From CAYRGS01 sp964423875 (GTDB lineage Bacteria; UBA8248; JACPRG01; G963555815), in contig CAYRGS010000035.1 of assembly GCA_964423875.1 (NCBI GenBank), positions 1 through 29,960 of the forward strand: a stretch of DNA of 29,960 bases. The letters are read 5' to 3'. Within the stretch, counting starts at the first letter, position 1; each line of letters begins with the position of its first letter. The translations under genes were made by a program, and so were the position numbers. The notes under the pieces are model-generated. The model had not been told where the DNA came from, ran no database searches, and worked only from the letters and a program-made list of their open reading frames with translations. Of this stretch, positions 1 to 8,590 are shown one piece after another.

Positions 1-819
1 CGTCGAGAGCATCGCCCGGGGGGTGATGTGCTCGATTCGCTGGAGGAACCCCCACGAGAGCAGCATGACGAGAAGGGGCCAGGTGTGAGCGAGGGGGGTG
101 ACGACGGTCACATCGCCCGTCTCCAACGCCCGGAAATAGAAATAAAGAGAGAGGGTCACAAACAATCCCCCCAACAGGAAGTAGGGCAACGCCGCCCGCT
201 TCCACCGAAACCGCTCACCCGTGGGGATCATACGGGCAAGGAGGAGCAGAAACACCAGCCCCGCCCAACTCTGAACCGCGGCTCCGAAAACGGGCGCGGG
301 CACGGCCAGCAACCCGATCTTTCGGAAAACGGCCGTCAATGCTAGACAAACTGCCCCAAGGATGGGAAATCCAAGGAACCTCCAAGTCCGGCCCCAATGG
401 GACTTCTCAAAAGACAGGGCCAAGATTCCCAGGACGATCAGGAGAGTACCCGCGATCACCCGTCCGGACGGGGTCTCTCCCAAATAGAGAATCCCGAAGC
501 TCGAAGAAACGAGGGGACCCAGTCCTGCCGCCACGGCACCGGTCCGGGACATCCCAATCCGACGCGATCCCAAAATAATAAAAAGTGCCGCCAGCGCCGG
601 AGATGCGACGCCCGCCAGGCCAAAATGGATCAGAGCGGCGATGGGGAATGAATCGGGAACAGTCGCAAACGGAAGGGACAGGCTCAACCCAATCGCACAG
701 ATCCCGTTCGCCCACAGGTTCACGGAAAATGCGGAAGCGTACTGGACAGCAACCCTAGAGAACAGGTAGAAAAAGGCGAATGCGAAGGCCGCCAGGACGG
801 CCAAGCTCTCGGGATTCAC
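1..819 (-). CDS. EamA/DMT-family membrane transporter, 3' truncated by window edge
   Basis: The open frame starts at a GTG preceded by an AAGGAG ribosome-binding site and runs off the window end, giving 273 residues of an expected roughly 290-300. It is almost wholly hydrophobic, with about nine to ten membrane segments. It has the two-halved EamA layout: the first half ends near 'GLGPLVSSSFGILYLGE' and 'GTLLIVLGILAL', which is the typical end of an EamA repeat. A second repeat follows, containing 'YFYFRALETGDVTVVTPL'. EamA proteins are inner-membrane exporters or permeases of small metabolites; the substrate cannot be told from sequence. The gene diverges from the methyltransferase at 1038. 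The last few C-terminal residues are missing only because the window ends. Confidence 0.85.
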   Translation of the reverse strand, partial: MNPESLAVLAAFAFAFFYLFSRVAVQYASAFSVNLWANGICAIGLSLSLPFATVPDSFPIAALIHFGLAGVASPALAALFIILGSRRIGMSRTGAVAAGLGPLVSSSFGILYLGETPSGRVIAGTLLIVLGILALSFEKSHWGRTWRFLGFPILGAVCLALTAVFRKIGLLAVPAPVFGAAVQSWAGLVFLLLLARMIPTGERFRWKRAALPYFLLGGLFVTLSLYFYFRALETGDVTVVTPLAHTWPLLVMLLSWGFLQRIEHITPRAMLST

Positions 820-887
820 CCGCTCTCCTTCTCGATGGAAACTTTTTGCCGTCTCCAAACCCGACGACCTGCCTACCTGGACATCTT

Positions 888-917
888 ATCTTCAACGTGA
901 CTTCCAGATGTGGTCAA
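888..917 (-). promoter_or_regulatory. Candidate sigma-70 promoter for the EamA gene
   Basis: On the minus strand TTGACC (917-912) and GAAGAT (893-888) are separated by 18 nt and lie about 70 nt upstream of the GTG start. The -35 match is good and the -10 is weak. This is inferred from the motif only. Confidence 0.3.
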
Positions 918-1037
918 GTCGACGCGAATCTCCGAGACCGGTCCCGCGCAAATCCCAGAAGCGGCCGATCTGCAATTAAGAAGGCGAACGGACTTCTCGG
1001 CGGCCGTACGCAGGTTCCCATGAGGGAGAAGCGGCTC

Positions 1038-1853
1038 ATGAATCCAGAGGGAAAATGGCAGCTGAGCGGCGACGCCCCTGAGATCTACGATCGACAGATT
1101 GTTCCGGCTATGCTGGGACCCCTGGCAGCACCCCTCATCGAAAGGGCGGCGGTTCAGCCGGGAGAACGGGTGCTCGACATCGCCTGCGGCACTGGCATAG
1201 TGGCCCGCACGGCCGCCCAAGCGGCGGGACCAACCGGTCGCGTGACAGGGCTCGACATTAATGAAGGAATGCTCGCGGTCGCAGTCACGCGCCCGCCCTC
1301 CGCGGAGGCGCCCATGGCATGGCTCCGGGCAAGCGCGCAGGACCTTCCCTTTCTAAACGCTTCCTTCAATACGGCGCTCAGCTCACAGGGATTCCAATTC
1401 TTCCCAGACCGACCGGGCGCCCTGCGCGAGATCCGGCGCGTCCTAATGCCAGGGGGGCGCCTAGTCCTCAACGTTGTCCGCTCCCTGAAATTCAACCCGG
1501 TCCACGCCCTTCTCGTCGAAGCACTAGAGCGTCACGTGGGTCCGGAGGCGGCAGACATCCTGCGCAGCGGGTACACCTTGGGAGACGCGGACGACTTGCG
1601 CACCCTCATCGCCGGAGCGAAATTCCACGGCGTCGAAACGCATACCACTGAAGTGTGGGCCCGCTTCCCGTCCAGCGAATCGTACCTCCGGTGGCACATC
1701 TCCGGGTCCCCCATGGCTGGGCCGGTGGCACGTGTAGACCCGGCGGCCCGCAATCGGTTTCTTGATGAAATGACCGAATCGCTCCGGCCTTATCTGGACG
1801 ATGAGGGACTAACGTTTCCACTCCAGACAAACGTCGGCGTCGGGTTCCGCTGA
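1038..1853 (+). CDS. Class I SAM-dependent methyltransferase (UbiE/Methyltransf_11 type)
   Basis: A 271-residue soluble protein. Residues 45-53 are 'VLDIACGTG', the glycine-rich SAM-binding motif I. The acidic motif II follows as 'VTGLDINEGML' and a motif III-like stretch as 'ASAQDLPF'. 'ALREIRRVLMPGGRLVL' is the post-motif typical of the UbiE/Methyltransf_11 group. The start chosen is the ATG at 1038, because GAGGGAG lies 9 nt upstream and homology-like sequence begins there. The frame stays open back to 780, but the upstream stretch is low-complexity and not convincing. The methyl acceptor is unknown. No operon partner is present: the next gene is convergent. Confidence 0.85.
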   Translation: MNPEGKWQLSGDAPEIYDRQIVPAMLGPLAAPLIERAAVQPGERVLDIACGTGIVARTAAQAAGPTGRVTGLDINEGMLAVAVTRPPSAEAPMAWLRASAQDLPFLNASFNTALSSQGFQFFPDRPGALREIRRVLMPGGRLVLNVVRSLKFNPVHALLVEALERHVGPEAADILRSGYTLGDADDLRTLIAGAKFHGVETHTTEVWARFPSSESYLRWHISGSPMAGPVARVDPAARNRFLDEMTESLRPYLDDEGLTFPLQTNVGVGFR

Positions 1854-1904
1854 GACCATGAACAGCTGGGTCCGAACCAACGGCGTGACTCTAAAAGGGA
1901 CAGC

Positions 1905-2633
1905 CTACGCCTTGACAGACTCGGCGGTAGCCCCTTTTCGATCCGGCGTCTCGGCCAGGTAAACCTTGGCCTCGGCAAGAGAGATCACATCCGCGTACTT
2001 GGCATTCATGTCGAACAAGTTGATGGCGTGGCTTGCTTCGCCCCGGTCGAAATTACACTCCTCGACTAAGGCCACCTTGTACTCATAAGAGAAGGCGTCA
2101 ATAACCGTGGCCCGGACGCATCCGCTCGTCGTCGTCCCCGTGACCAAGAGGGTATCAATCTCTAGCCCCCGAAGCAGGCTCACGAGGGGTGTGCCGAAGA
2201 ACATGCTGGGCTTCAGCTTGGGGACGATATAATCCCGGGACTCCGGGGCAATCTCCTGAACAATCCGGTTACCCAGGTTGTCCGTTCGTTGGCCAGGCTC
2301 CATGGCCCGACGATTCTTCGCTGCCCACCGGCCCGTGTCTCCGCCGTCCGGCCGAAGGGCATTGGTGGAATAGAAGATAGGGGTATTCCGGGCTCGAGCA
2401 GCATCGAGAAGTACCTTCGTCGCGTAGATCCCCTCCCAGCCCCGCTCACCGCAGCTGTGGTGAAACCTGTCGATGGATTCCAGGATCGGCTCAGGCTTAT
2501 CACCGACAAAATTGTAGACCATGTCCACCACCAAGATTGCCGGCCGCTTTCCCAGATCACCCTTCATTGATAAACCCGCCGCTTCGTAAACTTGTACATC
2601 CAACGGCGTCAGAAATTCATCCCAAACCGGCAT
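1905..2633 (-). CDS. Isochorismatase-like cysteine hydrolase (N-carbamoylsarcosine amidase-like)
   Basis: A 242-residue cytosolic amidohydrolase of the isochorismatase fold. The catalytic triad of N-carbamoylsarcosine amidase-type enzymes is visible: Asp37 in 'ILVVDMVYNF', Lys139 in 'VPKLKPSMFFGT' and nucleophilic Cys172 in 'TTTSGCVRAT' with the conserved cis-peptide region before it. The ATG has GGAAGGAGA 7 nt upstream. It is the last gene of a three-gene minus-strand unit and starts 21 nt after the stop of the cyclic amidohydrolase. Such enzymes cleave N-carbamoyl amino acids to the amine, CO2 and ammonia. That fits a step after ring opening of a hydantoin-like compound; the exact substrate is inferred. 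Confidence 0.85.
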   Translation of the reverse strand: MPVWDEFLTPLDVQVYEAAGLSMKGDLGKRPAILVVDMVYNFVGDKPEPILESIDRFHHSCGERGWEGIYATKVLLDAARARNTPIFYSTNALRPDGGDTGRWAAKNRRAMEPGQRTDNLGNRIVQEIAPESRDYIVPKLKPSMFFGTPLVSLLRGLEIDTLLVTGTTTSGCVRATVIDAFSYEYKVALVEECNFDRGEASHAINLFDMNAKYADVISLAEAKVYLAETPDRKGATAESVKA

Positions 2634-2654
2634 TGTCCGTTCTCCTTCCCTGAT

Positions 2655-4043
2655 TCATTCTGTTCTGCCGTTGCCCACTTGCGGCGTCACGTACTTTCCC
2701 TCACCCGAACGCGCGAGAATTTCCCGGTCCCGCATTGCGACCCTCCCTCGCCGGACCACCGAAATGACCCGACCTTTGAACCGGCGACCCTCGAACGGGG
2801 ACCAGCCCGCTCGGGATTCCATGTCTCCGGCTTTGACCGTCCAGCCCGCCTTCAAATCCACTAGCGTAAGATCAGCATCCGTCCCAATCCGAATCGATCC
2901 TTTTATTTGGTGGATCTGGGCGATCTTCGCCGGGACAGTGCTCATTAATTCCACCAGCCGCGCAAGCCCAAACGACCCCCGCCGCACCCACTCCAGGCCG
3001 ATGGCCAGCGAGACCTCCAGCGCGGGATAACCCGTGGGCGCCTTCCAGACGTTCTCCGAGCCGAGGCGCTTCTCTTCGGCCGTATGGGGCGCATGGTCAG
3101 TGGCGATGGCGTCGATCGTCCCTTCCGCCATGGCCTCCCAGTACAGAGGGATCTCATCGGCGGGAAGTGCAAAGGGCAAGCCGAGCGGTCCCACCCGTTC
3201 CAGGTCCTCCAGCGTCAGGGCAACGGGCGGGCATTCCGCCGTTACCCTCGCCCCCCGCTTCTTGGCGCGGCGGATCAGATCCAGGCACTCCGGCCCCGAT
3301 AAAGAGATATGTGCCACATGGAGGCGCGCCCCGGCGGCCCCCGCCAAATAAACGCACTTCGCCGTGCCCAGGGTAGCCGCCGGAATCCGGCGCAGGGCGT
3401 TCAGGTCCTGCATCCGGGTTCTTCCCGCCCGGATCAGCCGCTCACGCTCCGCCGCCTCGATCCCTGGCGCGCCCGCATGAAGACAAACGGGCAGGCCCGC
3501 CTTTGCCGCCCCCCGAAAGACCTCATGAAGGGCGTCCTCCTCGGTACAGAAAAGCTCCTTGAAATAGGCGTTCCCCTGAATCCGAGCGAGCTGCTGCTGA
3601 TAAATCTTGATCCCGACTGCACCCAGATCCGCGAAAGCTCGGTACACACCCGGATCGGCTCCACCCGCCCACAGGCCAAAATCGCAATGGGCCTTCGAGG
3701 CCGCCAACGCGACCTTCGAGCAGAAAGCCCCGGTCGTGGTGGTCGCAGGCTGGACGTTGGGCATATCGAAAACCGTTGTGAACCCCCCAGCAAGCGCCGC
3801 CCGAGTACCGGTTGCGAAATCCTCCTTGTGGGTGAGACCCGGCTCCCGGAGGTGGACGTGGAGGTCGATGAGACCTGGTAGGACGTACAGGCCGCGCGCG
3901 TCGATGGTGTCCCGCGCCACCGGGCCAAAACCGGGAACCGTAAGGGCTGCGATCCGCTCTCCCCGGATCACCACGTCTGCATCTACCGGACCAGTCCCGA
4001 GAAGAACCGTTCCTCCCCGAACCGTGAGATCGGGTGCCTTCAC
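2655..4043 (-). CDS. Dihydroorotase/allantoinase/hydantoinase-family cyclic amidohydrolase
   Basis: A 462-residue protein with a complete binuclear metal site: His62 and His64 in 'DLHVHLREPG', the carbamylated lysine Lys146 in 'GAVGIKIY', His189 in 'CLHAG', His245 in 'HVAHIS' and Asp316 in 'ATDHAPHT'. The flanking beta-sandwich segments are present at the N-terminus ('VLPGLIDLH') and C-terminus ('GSIRIGTDADLTLVD'). Length and motifs fit allantoinase or class I dihydroorotase-type enzymes, which open cyclic ureides or amides. The start is GTG, 12 nt after the fdhD stop, with GAGGG overlapping that stop. The partner cysteine hydrolase suggests a hydantoin or ureide rather than dihydroorotate, but the substrate is inferred. 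Confidence 0.85.
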   Translation of the reverse strand: MKAPDLTVRGGTVLLGTGPVDADVVIRGERIAALTVPGFGPVARDTIDARGLYVLPGLIDLHVHLREPGLTHKEDFATGTRAALAGGFTTVFDMPNVQPATTTTGAFCSKVALAASKAHCDFGLWAGGADPGVYRAFADLGAVGIKIYQQQLARIQGNAYFKELFCTEEDALHEVFRGAAKAGLPVCLHAGAPGIEAAERERLIRAGRTRMQDLNALRRIPAATLGTAKCVYLAGAAGARLHVAHISLSGPECLDLIRRAKKRGARVTAECPPVALTLEDLERVGPLGLPFALPADEIPLYWEAMAEGTIDAIATDHAPHTAEEKRLGSENVWKAPTGYPALEVSLAIGLEWVRRGSFGLARLVELMSTVPAKIAQIHQIKGSIRIGTDADLTLVDLKAGWTVKAGDMESRAGWSPFEGRRFKGRVISVVRRGRVAMRDREILARSGEGKYVTPQVGNGRTE

Positions 4044-4055
4044 CGGAAGCCGCCC

Positions 4056-4898
4056 TCAGCCCTCGTGCTGAGCCATACCATCGTTCTCTCTCGTTTCGAT
4101 CACCCGGACGGATACCTTCTTTCCCTCAGGACGCCGGTAATCGAGCCGATGCGGATGGCTATACACGTTGAACGCCCGGTTACGCACGTACCCGATGAGC
4201 GTAATCCCGATTCGCTTGGCCATCTCCACCGCCAGGGACGTGGGCGAGGTCCGGGAAACTATGAAGGGGGTCAGCATGCGGGCCCCTTTTCGGAGCATCT
4301 CCGATGAGATGCGGCCGGTCGAGAGGAGAACCCGGCCCTCCGTCGGGATACCGCGGGCCAAGGCCTCGCCCTGGATCTTGTCTACAGCGTTGTGCCGTCC
4401 GACGTCTTCGGCCGTGATAAGGAGCTCTACCGGGTCAACCGGACAGGCGTCCACGAGGGCAGCGGCGTGAATCCCCCGAGAGCGCCGGTAGAGCTCTGCC
4501 GAGGCGTAGAGCGCCTGGAACAACGGTTGCACCGTCTCGGGCTTCAAACGGGCATCAGACTTGACAGGCGGATAATCAGTCATCCCGAGATGGAAGCTGA
4601 CGCCTCCGGTGCAGCCGGTGGTGATGACCCGCCGAGTGGGGCGGCGGAACGGGACGTGCAGCTCGACGTCCGCCGTCGCGTCTTCCAGGTCTACGTCGAT
4701 GGACTTCACCTGGTCGATGTCGGTGATAATCCGCTCGAAGTACAAGAAGCCCAGGACGAGGGTGTCGAGCTGGACGGGTGTGGCCATCAGCGTCGCCAGC
4801 TCGACCCCGTTCACCATCAGGGCCAGGGGCATTTCCTCGACGACGTGGATGTCTCCCGTCTCGAACCGGCCCCCTTTGAATTTGTAGACGTACGGCAT
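4056..4898 (-). CDS. fdhD: FdhD, sulfurtransferase for formate dehydrogenase molybdenum cofactor
   Basis: A 280-residue protein with FdhD hallmarks: 'EDVGRHNAVDKIQG', 'STGRISSEMLRKGARM' and 'SRTSPTSLAVEMAKRIGITL'. FdhD passes sulfur from a cysteine desulfurase to the bis-MGD cofactor of formate dehydrogenase. The E. coli protein uses a C-x-x-C loop. Here the loop reads 'TTGCTGGVSF' with only Cys96, so one of the two cysteines is replaced by Gly; FdhD proteins outside proteobacteria vary at this loop. No formate dehydrogenase gene is in the window, but a molybdate transporter is (modC and modB at 27.5-30 kb). It leads the three-gene minus-strand unit and probably shares its promoter. Confidence 0.9.
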   Translation of the reverse strand: MPYVYKFKGGRFETGDIHVVEEMPLALMVNGVELATLMATPVQLDTLVLGFLYFERIITDIDQVKSIDVDLEDATADVELHVPFRRPTRRVITTGCTGGVSFHLGMTDYPPVKSDARLKPETVQPLFQALYASAELYRRSRGIHAAALVDACPVDPVELLITAEDVGRHNAVDKIQGEALARGIPTEGRVLLSTGRISSEMLRKGARMLTPFIVSRTSPTSLAVEMAKRIGITLIGYVRNRAFNVYSHPHRLDYRRPEGKKVSVRVIETRENDGMAQHEG

Positions 4899-4951
4899 GG
4901 GCCTTCCGACTCCAAAACCGGCGGCCTGTCTCTCCGCTCCGCGATTTCTTC

Positions 4952-4981
4952 AGTGTATCATCGCCCGGATGAATTTGTTAC
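4952..4981 (-). promoter_or_regulatory. Candidate extended -10 promoter for the fdhD unit
   Basis: On the minus strand GTAACA (4981-4976), an 18-nt spacer and TGA-TACACT (extended -10, 4960-4952) lie about 55 nt upstream of the fdhD ATG. The position and the TGn extension make it plausible; the -35 is only a partial match. Confidence 0.4.
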
Positions 4982-5149
4982 CTGAGCGCTTCCGAGGAAT
5001 TCCGCAAATCCGCTCGGCCTTCTCATCCCCGTCCGGCTTGACGTGTCATAATGGCTGGGTGTGCGGCCCGTCAAATCCCGGGGCTTGAATCGCGCCCCGC
5101 GACGTTCTGGAAGCGAAATCCGAATGCCTTTCAAACCAAGGAGTCAGTG

Positions 5150-5329
5150 ATGGCTGAAGACCTCAGGGCAGAACCCATTCTGGCAAAACTCAACGAGCTT
5201 CGCCACGACGCCGAAACCGATAAGGAAGACATGGAGTACATCGCGCTACACCACGCCTTCTGCTTCATCTCCTATCAGATGAGTGAATTCGAGAAATACC
5301 TGAAAGAAGAGAATCAAAAGCAGGCGTGA
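5150..5329 (+). CDS. Small uncharacterised acidic protein (59 aa)
   Basis: The ATG at 5150 has AAGGAG 6 nt upstream, a textbook ribosome-binding site, which is why this start is preferred over the in-frame start at 5051. The product is charged, soluble and predicted mostly helical ('ILAKLNELRHDAETDKEDMEY' region, then a Lys/Glu-rich tail). It contains one Cys and two adjacent His in 'ALHHAFCF'. I do not recognise the family. It sits alone between divergent fdhD and the convergent protease gene. The strong ribosome-binding site and coding-like composition support a real gene. Confidence 0.65.
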   Translation: MAEDLRAEPILAKLNELRHDAETDKEDMEYIALHHAFCFISYQMSEFEKYLKEENQKQA

Positions 5330-5359
5330 CTCCGGAGAGGGCGTTTCGAGAACCGGCGT

Positions 5360-6130
5360 TTACGCCTTTCCGTCGATGATGTCCGTAATCAACGTGGCCG
5401 ACCAAACCAGGTGAAGCCCCAGCGGGTCCTTTGCGCCGTCTTTCAGGACCGCCCCGACCGAAGAGGAGTGGACGCCCAGGAGATAAACCCGCCGCCGCGA
5501 GAAGGGCTCGGTGATCCAACGGGTCGTGGGGATGGAGGAAGGCTTCAGGATGACCGGGGAGCCGCTCGTCCCCGGATGAAGGTTGGCGTCGATGAGGGAC
5601 AGGGGCTTCCCCTGAAACGGAATGGGATAGGGCGAAGCCAGTGTGGCATAGCGGATCACCGGAAGGTTGTGAACGTCGTCGTGATATCCCCGGGGATAGC
5701 CGATGACGAGAAGCTCCTGTCCCAGCTCGAAATCAAGGTCTTCGGGAACGTAATCAGCCTCGGAGAGCGCCGAGATCGCCACCGCCTTCTCCGCCGCGCG
5801 GCTGCGGATCTCCTCGACCTCGAGACAGAGAACGTCGGAGTCGTTGTGGGGGTCCTCCAGCCAGCGCGGCCGGCCCTCTTCGTCGAAGAGCGGCAGCGAC
5901 ATCCAGAAGTTCTCGCCGAGGTCACTCGCCCTCTGGTGAAGATGAATCCGGAAGTGGGTGGGCTGAACGCCCCGCTTCTGGCTTTGGGCGACATGGCGGT
6001 TGGTGACGAGATAAATCCGGCCGTCCTTGGTGAAGAAGAAACCGGTCGCCGTACCGAACTCCTCCTCCTCCCGGACGAGCTTGATCCGGACGATGCTCAT
6101 CAAAACCGGGTCCACCCGGCGCTTGGCCAT
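5360..6130 (-). CDS. Trypsin-like serine protease domain protein, cytoplasmic
   Basis: A 256-residue protein with the chymotrypsin-fold triad: His46 in 'LVTNRHVAQ', Asp99 in 'NDSDVLCLEV' and Ser189 in 'HPGTSGSPVI'. 'GQELLVIGYPRG' and 'LLGVHSSSVG' match the second barrel of trypsin_2 domains. There is no signal peptide and no PDZ domain, so it is not a typical DegP; a role inside the cell is inferred. The ATG at 6130 is chosen because AGGAGG lies 4 nt upstream. The frame extends to 6193, but that stretch is a Gly-rich reading of a G tract. It follows recD2 on the same strand after about 60 nt. Confidence 0.82.
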   Translation of the reverse strand: MAKRRVDPVLMSIVRIKLVREEEEFGTATGFFFTKDGRIYLVTNRHVAQSQKRGVQPTHFRIHLHQRASDLGENFWMSLPLFDEEGRPRWLEDPHNDSDVLCLEVEEIRSRAAEKAVAISALSEADYVPEDLDFELGQELLVIGYPRGYHDDVHNLPVIRYATLASPYPIPFQGKPLSLIDANLHPGTSGSPVILKPSSIPTTRWITEPFSRRRVYLLGVHSSSVGAVLKDGAKDPLGLHLVWSATLITDIIDGKA

Positions 6131-6189
6131 TTTTCCTCCTCTCCCCCCCCCCTCCCCCGGACCGATTCGAGATGACCGGAGCGGCGCGT

Positions 6190-8403
6190 TCACCCTCCTA
6201 ACCTTTGTGGGTCTCCGGAAAGCGCCGCCGCAAGCCTTTCTTTCAACATCGTCAAGCGCCCTCCCTCCGGGGCATTCCGGATGGCGATGGAAAGGGCCCT
6301 CTTCGTCCCCACCAGGACCACAAGCCGCTTCCCGCGCGTGATGCCCGTATAGAGAAGATTTCTCTGGAGCATGACATAGTGCTGGGTGTGAAGCGGGATG
6401 ACCACGGCGGGGTATTCGCTGCCCTGAGACTTGTGAATGGACACCGCGTACGCCAGGACGAGCTCGTCCAGGTCGGAGAATTCATACGGAACGCTCCGCC
6501 CATCGAACTCCACGTCCACCCGCTGGTTTTCGGTGGACAGGCGCGAAATGAACCCGATGTCTCCGTTGTAAATGTCCTTGTCATAGTTGTTGCGAACCTG
6601 CATCACCTTGTCCCCGCGGCCGAACGATCGGCCGTAACGCTGTACGGCCTCCCCGCCGGGATTCAGGGCGGACTGGAGGAGGGCGTTGAGATTCGTCGCC
6701 CCCAGGTCCCCCCGGTGCATGGGCGTCAGGACCTGAACGTCCGTCTTGGGATTCAGCCCGAAGCGCTTGGGAATCCGATCAACGACGATCTCCCGGATGG
6801 TCTCGGCGGCCTCGCCCGAGTCCTCCCGCTCGACGAAAAAGACATCCTCGGCCTCCGCGGAAAACCCCGGCTCCCGGCCCTGCTTGATCTGGTGGGCGTA
6901 ATCCGTGATGAGGGAGAGGTCCCCCTGCCGGAAGATCTCCGTCAGACGGACCACCTCGCAGACGCCCGACTCGATGAGGTCCTTCAGGACCTGTCCGGGT
7001 CCGACCGAGGGAAGCTGATCCACGTCCCCGACCCAGATCAGCCGGGCCCCGACGGGGACCGCATCGAGGAGGTGAACCATGAGCGGCAGGTCGATCATCG
7101 ACGATTCGTCCAGGATCAGGAGGTCCAGCGGCAGGGGGTTCGTCCGGTTGAACTCGAAGGCCATCCGCCGGGGCTCGAACTTCAGCAGCCGGTGAATCGT
7201 CCGCGCGGGCCTGCCCGTGGCCTCGGCGAGCCGCTTGGCGGCCCTCCCGGTGGGCGCGGCCAGACCGATGCGGACTCCCTTCCGCTCGAGGATGTCCAGG
7301 ATGGCCCGGACAATGGTGGTCTTGCCGGTTCCGGGTCCGCCAGTGATGACGAGCAGCTTCTCCGACAGGGCCTTGCGCACGGCGTTCAGTTGCCGGCCGG
7401 CGAACCGGATGGCGGACTGGTCCTGCATCCATTCCAGGGCGGCGTCGATCTGAATGGCGAGGGTTTTCTCCAGACTCTCCCGCAAGGTCTTCAACCGAAA
7501 CGCGAGGGCTGTCTCGGCCTCGTAGAGGTCTTTCAGGAAGACCTGGCACTCCCCCCCCTCCCCCTCCCCGCCGAAGACTTCCCGCACAATCCGGCCTTCT
7601 CCCGCAAGCCGGGGGAGGGCCGCCTTCAGGGTCTCCGGGGGGATGTCCAGCTCCTTGGCGCAGCGCTCGATGAGGTCCGCCTCGGGGAAGAAACAATGCC
7701 CCTCATCCCTGACCTCCTGCAACGAGTAGATGATCCCCGCTTCCGCGCGCACGTCGCTGTGCGGGTCGAACCCCAGCTTGAAGGCGATGTTGTCCGCAGT
7801 CCGGAACCCCATTCCGGAGATGTCCCGGGCGAGCAGGAAGGGGTTGTTCTTCACGACATCGAGGGAGGCGGAGCCGTAGGCCTTAAAGATCCGCGCGCCA
7901 TAGGCGGAGGAAACCCCGTGTCCCTGAAGGAAAATCATGACGTCCCGGATGGCCCGCTGCGCTTTCCAGGCGTCTCGGATCCATTGGGCCCGCTTCGGGC
8001 CGATTCCCTCCACACGCTGAAGGCGGCGGTCGTCCTCCTCCAAAACCTCCAGCGTCTCGGCCCCGAACGCGTCCACAAGCCGGTCGGCCATCTTCGGGCC
8101 GATCCCCTTGATCATGCCCGAGCCCAGGTAGCGCCGGATGCCCAGCTCGGTGGAGGGAACAACGGTCTCGAACCGCTCCACCTCGAACTGCCGGCCGAAC
8201 TTCTTGTTCTGAACCCACCGGCCCCGGACCCGCAGGGTTTCTCCGATCTGGACACCGGGCATCGTTCCCACCACGGTAACGGGGACGCCGCCGTCCGGGG
8301 CCTGAATCTGGGCGACCATCCAGCCAGAATCCTCGTTGGCGTAGGTGATCCGTTCGAGGACCCCTTCCATTGATTCCGATTCGGTCTGCTGGAAAAGGTC
8401 CAA
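6190..8403 (-). CDS. recD2: RecD2-family 5'-3' DNA helicase (RecD/TraA type)
   Basis: At 737 residues this is the usual length for RecD2, the RecD form that works without RecBC. Order: an N-terminal OB-like region (about 10-85), tandem helix-hairpin-helix segments ('GMIKGIGPKMADRLV' and 'VEGIGPKRAQWI', about 97-145), Walker A 'GGPGTGKTT' (355-363), motif II 'LDESSMID' (431-438), motif III 'VGDVDQLPSVGPG' (458-470), then the UvrD_C_2 motifs 'VSIHKSQGSEYP' and 'YTGITRGKR'. The start is TTG at 8403 with GGAGG 9 nt upstream; ATG at 8370 is the alternative. RecD2 unwinds DNA with 5'-3' polarity during repair. An in-frame C/G tract near 7545-7566 encodes a Gly/Glu-rich linker. Confidence 0.93.
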   Translation of the reverse strand: MDLFQQTESESMEGVLERITYANEDSGWMVAQIQAPDGGVPVTVVGTMPGVQIGETLRVRGRWVQNKKFGRQFEVERFETVVPSTELGIRRYLGSGMIKGIGPKMADRLVDAFGAETLEVLEEDDRRLQRVEGIGPKRAQWIRDAWKAQRAIRDVMIFLQGHGVSSAYGARIFKAYGSASLDVVKNNPFLLARDISGMGFRTADNIAFKLGFDPHSDVRAEAGIIYSLQEVRDEGHCFFPEADLIERCAKELDIPPETLKAALPRLAGEGRIVREVFGGEGEGGECQVFLKDLYEAETALAFRLKTLRESLEKTLAIQIDAALEWMQDQSAIRFAGRQLNAVRKALSEKLLVITGGPGTGKTTIVRAILDILERKGVRIGLAAPTGRAAKRLAEATGRPARTIHRLLKFEPRRMAFEFNRTNPLPLDLLILDESSMIDLPLMVHLLDAVPVGARLIWVGDVDQLPSVGPGQVLKDLIESGVCEVVRLTEIFRQGDLSLITDYAHQIKQGREPGFSAEAEDVFFVEREDSGEAAETIREIVVDRIPKRFGLNPKTDVQVLTPMHRGDLGATNLNALLQSALNPGGEAVQRYGRSFGRGDKVMQVRNNYDKDIYNGDIGFISRLSTENQRVDVEFDGRSVPYEFSDLDELVLAYAVSIHKSQGSEYPAVVIPLHTQHYVMLQRNLLYTGITRGKRLVVLVGTKRALSIAIRNAPEGGRLTMLKERLAAALSGDPQRLGG

Positions 8404-8590
8404 CCGCTTCGGCCTCCGCGCATCGGGATGATCGGGATGTCATGCCGACTTCAGGCACTGCCCTATTCTATCCCTGTTCCCCAAAAATCGGCATCCCGCC
8501 GGGCTTTGATTGGAGGCCGGGCCGGGCGGCAACAGGACGAATCCCCGTTCCCTGGACGGACCCGACCGGGTGGATTACCCTGTATGAGTT

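Noticed and set aside
4897..5088. A 63-codon plus-strand frame between fdhD and the 59-aa gene
   Set aside because: No ribosome-binding site, covers the candidate fdhD promoter, no family-like pattern.
6205..8373. A 722-codon frame on the plus strand opposite recD2
   Set aside because: Antisense shadow: high-GC codon bias keeps this frame open, the protein has no domain-like pattern, while recD2 on the other strand has every helicase motif.
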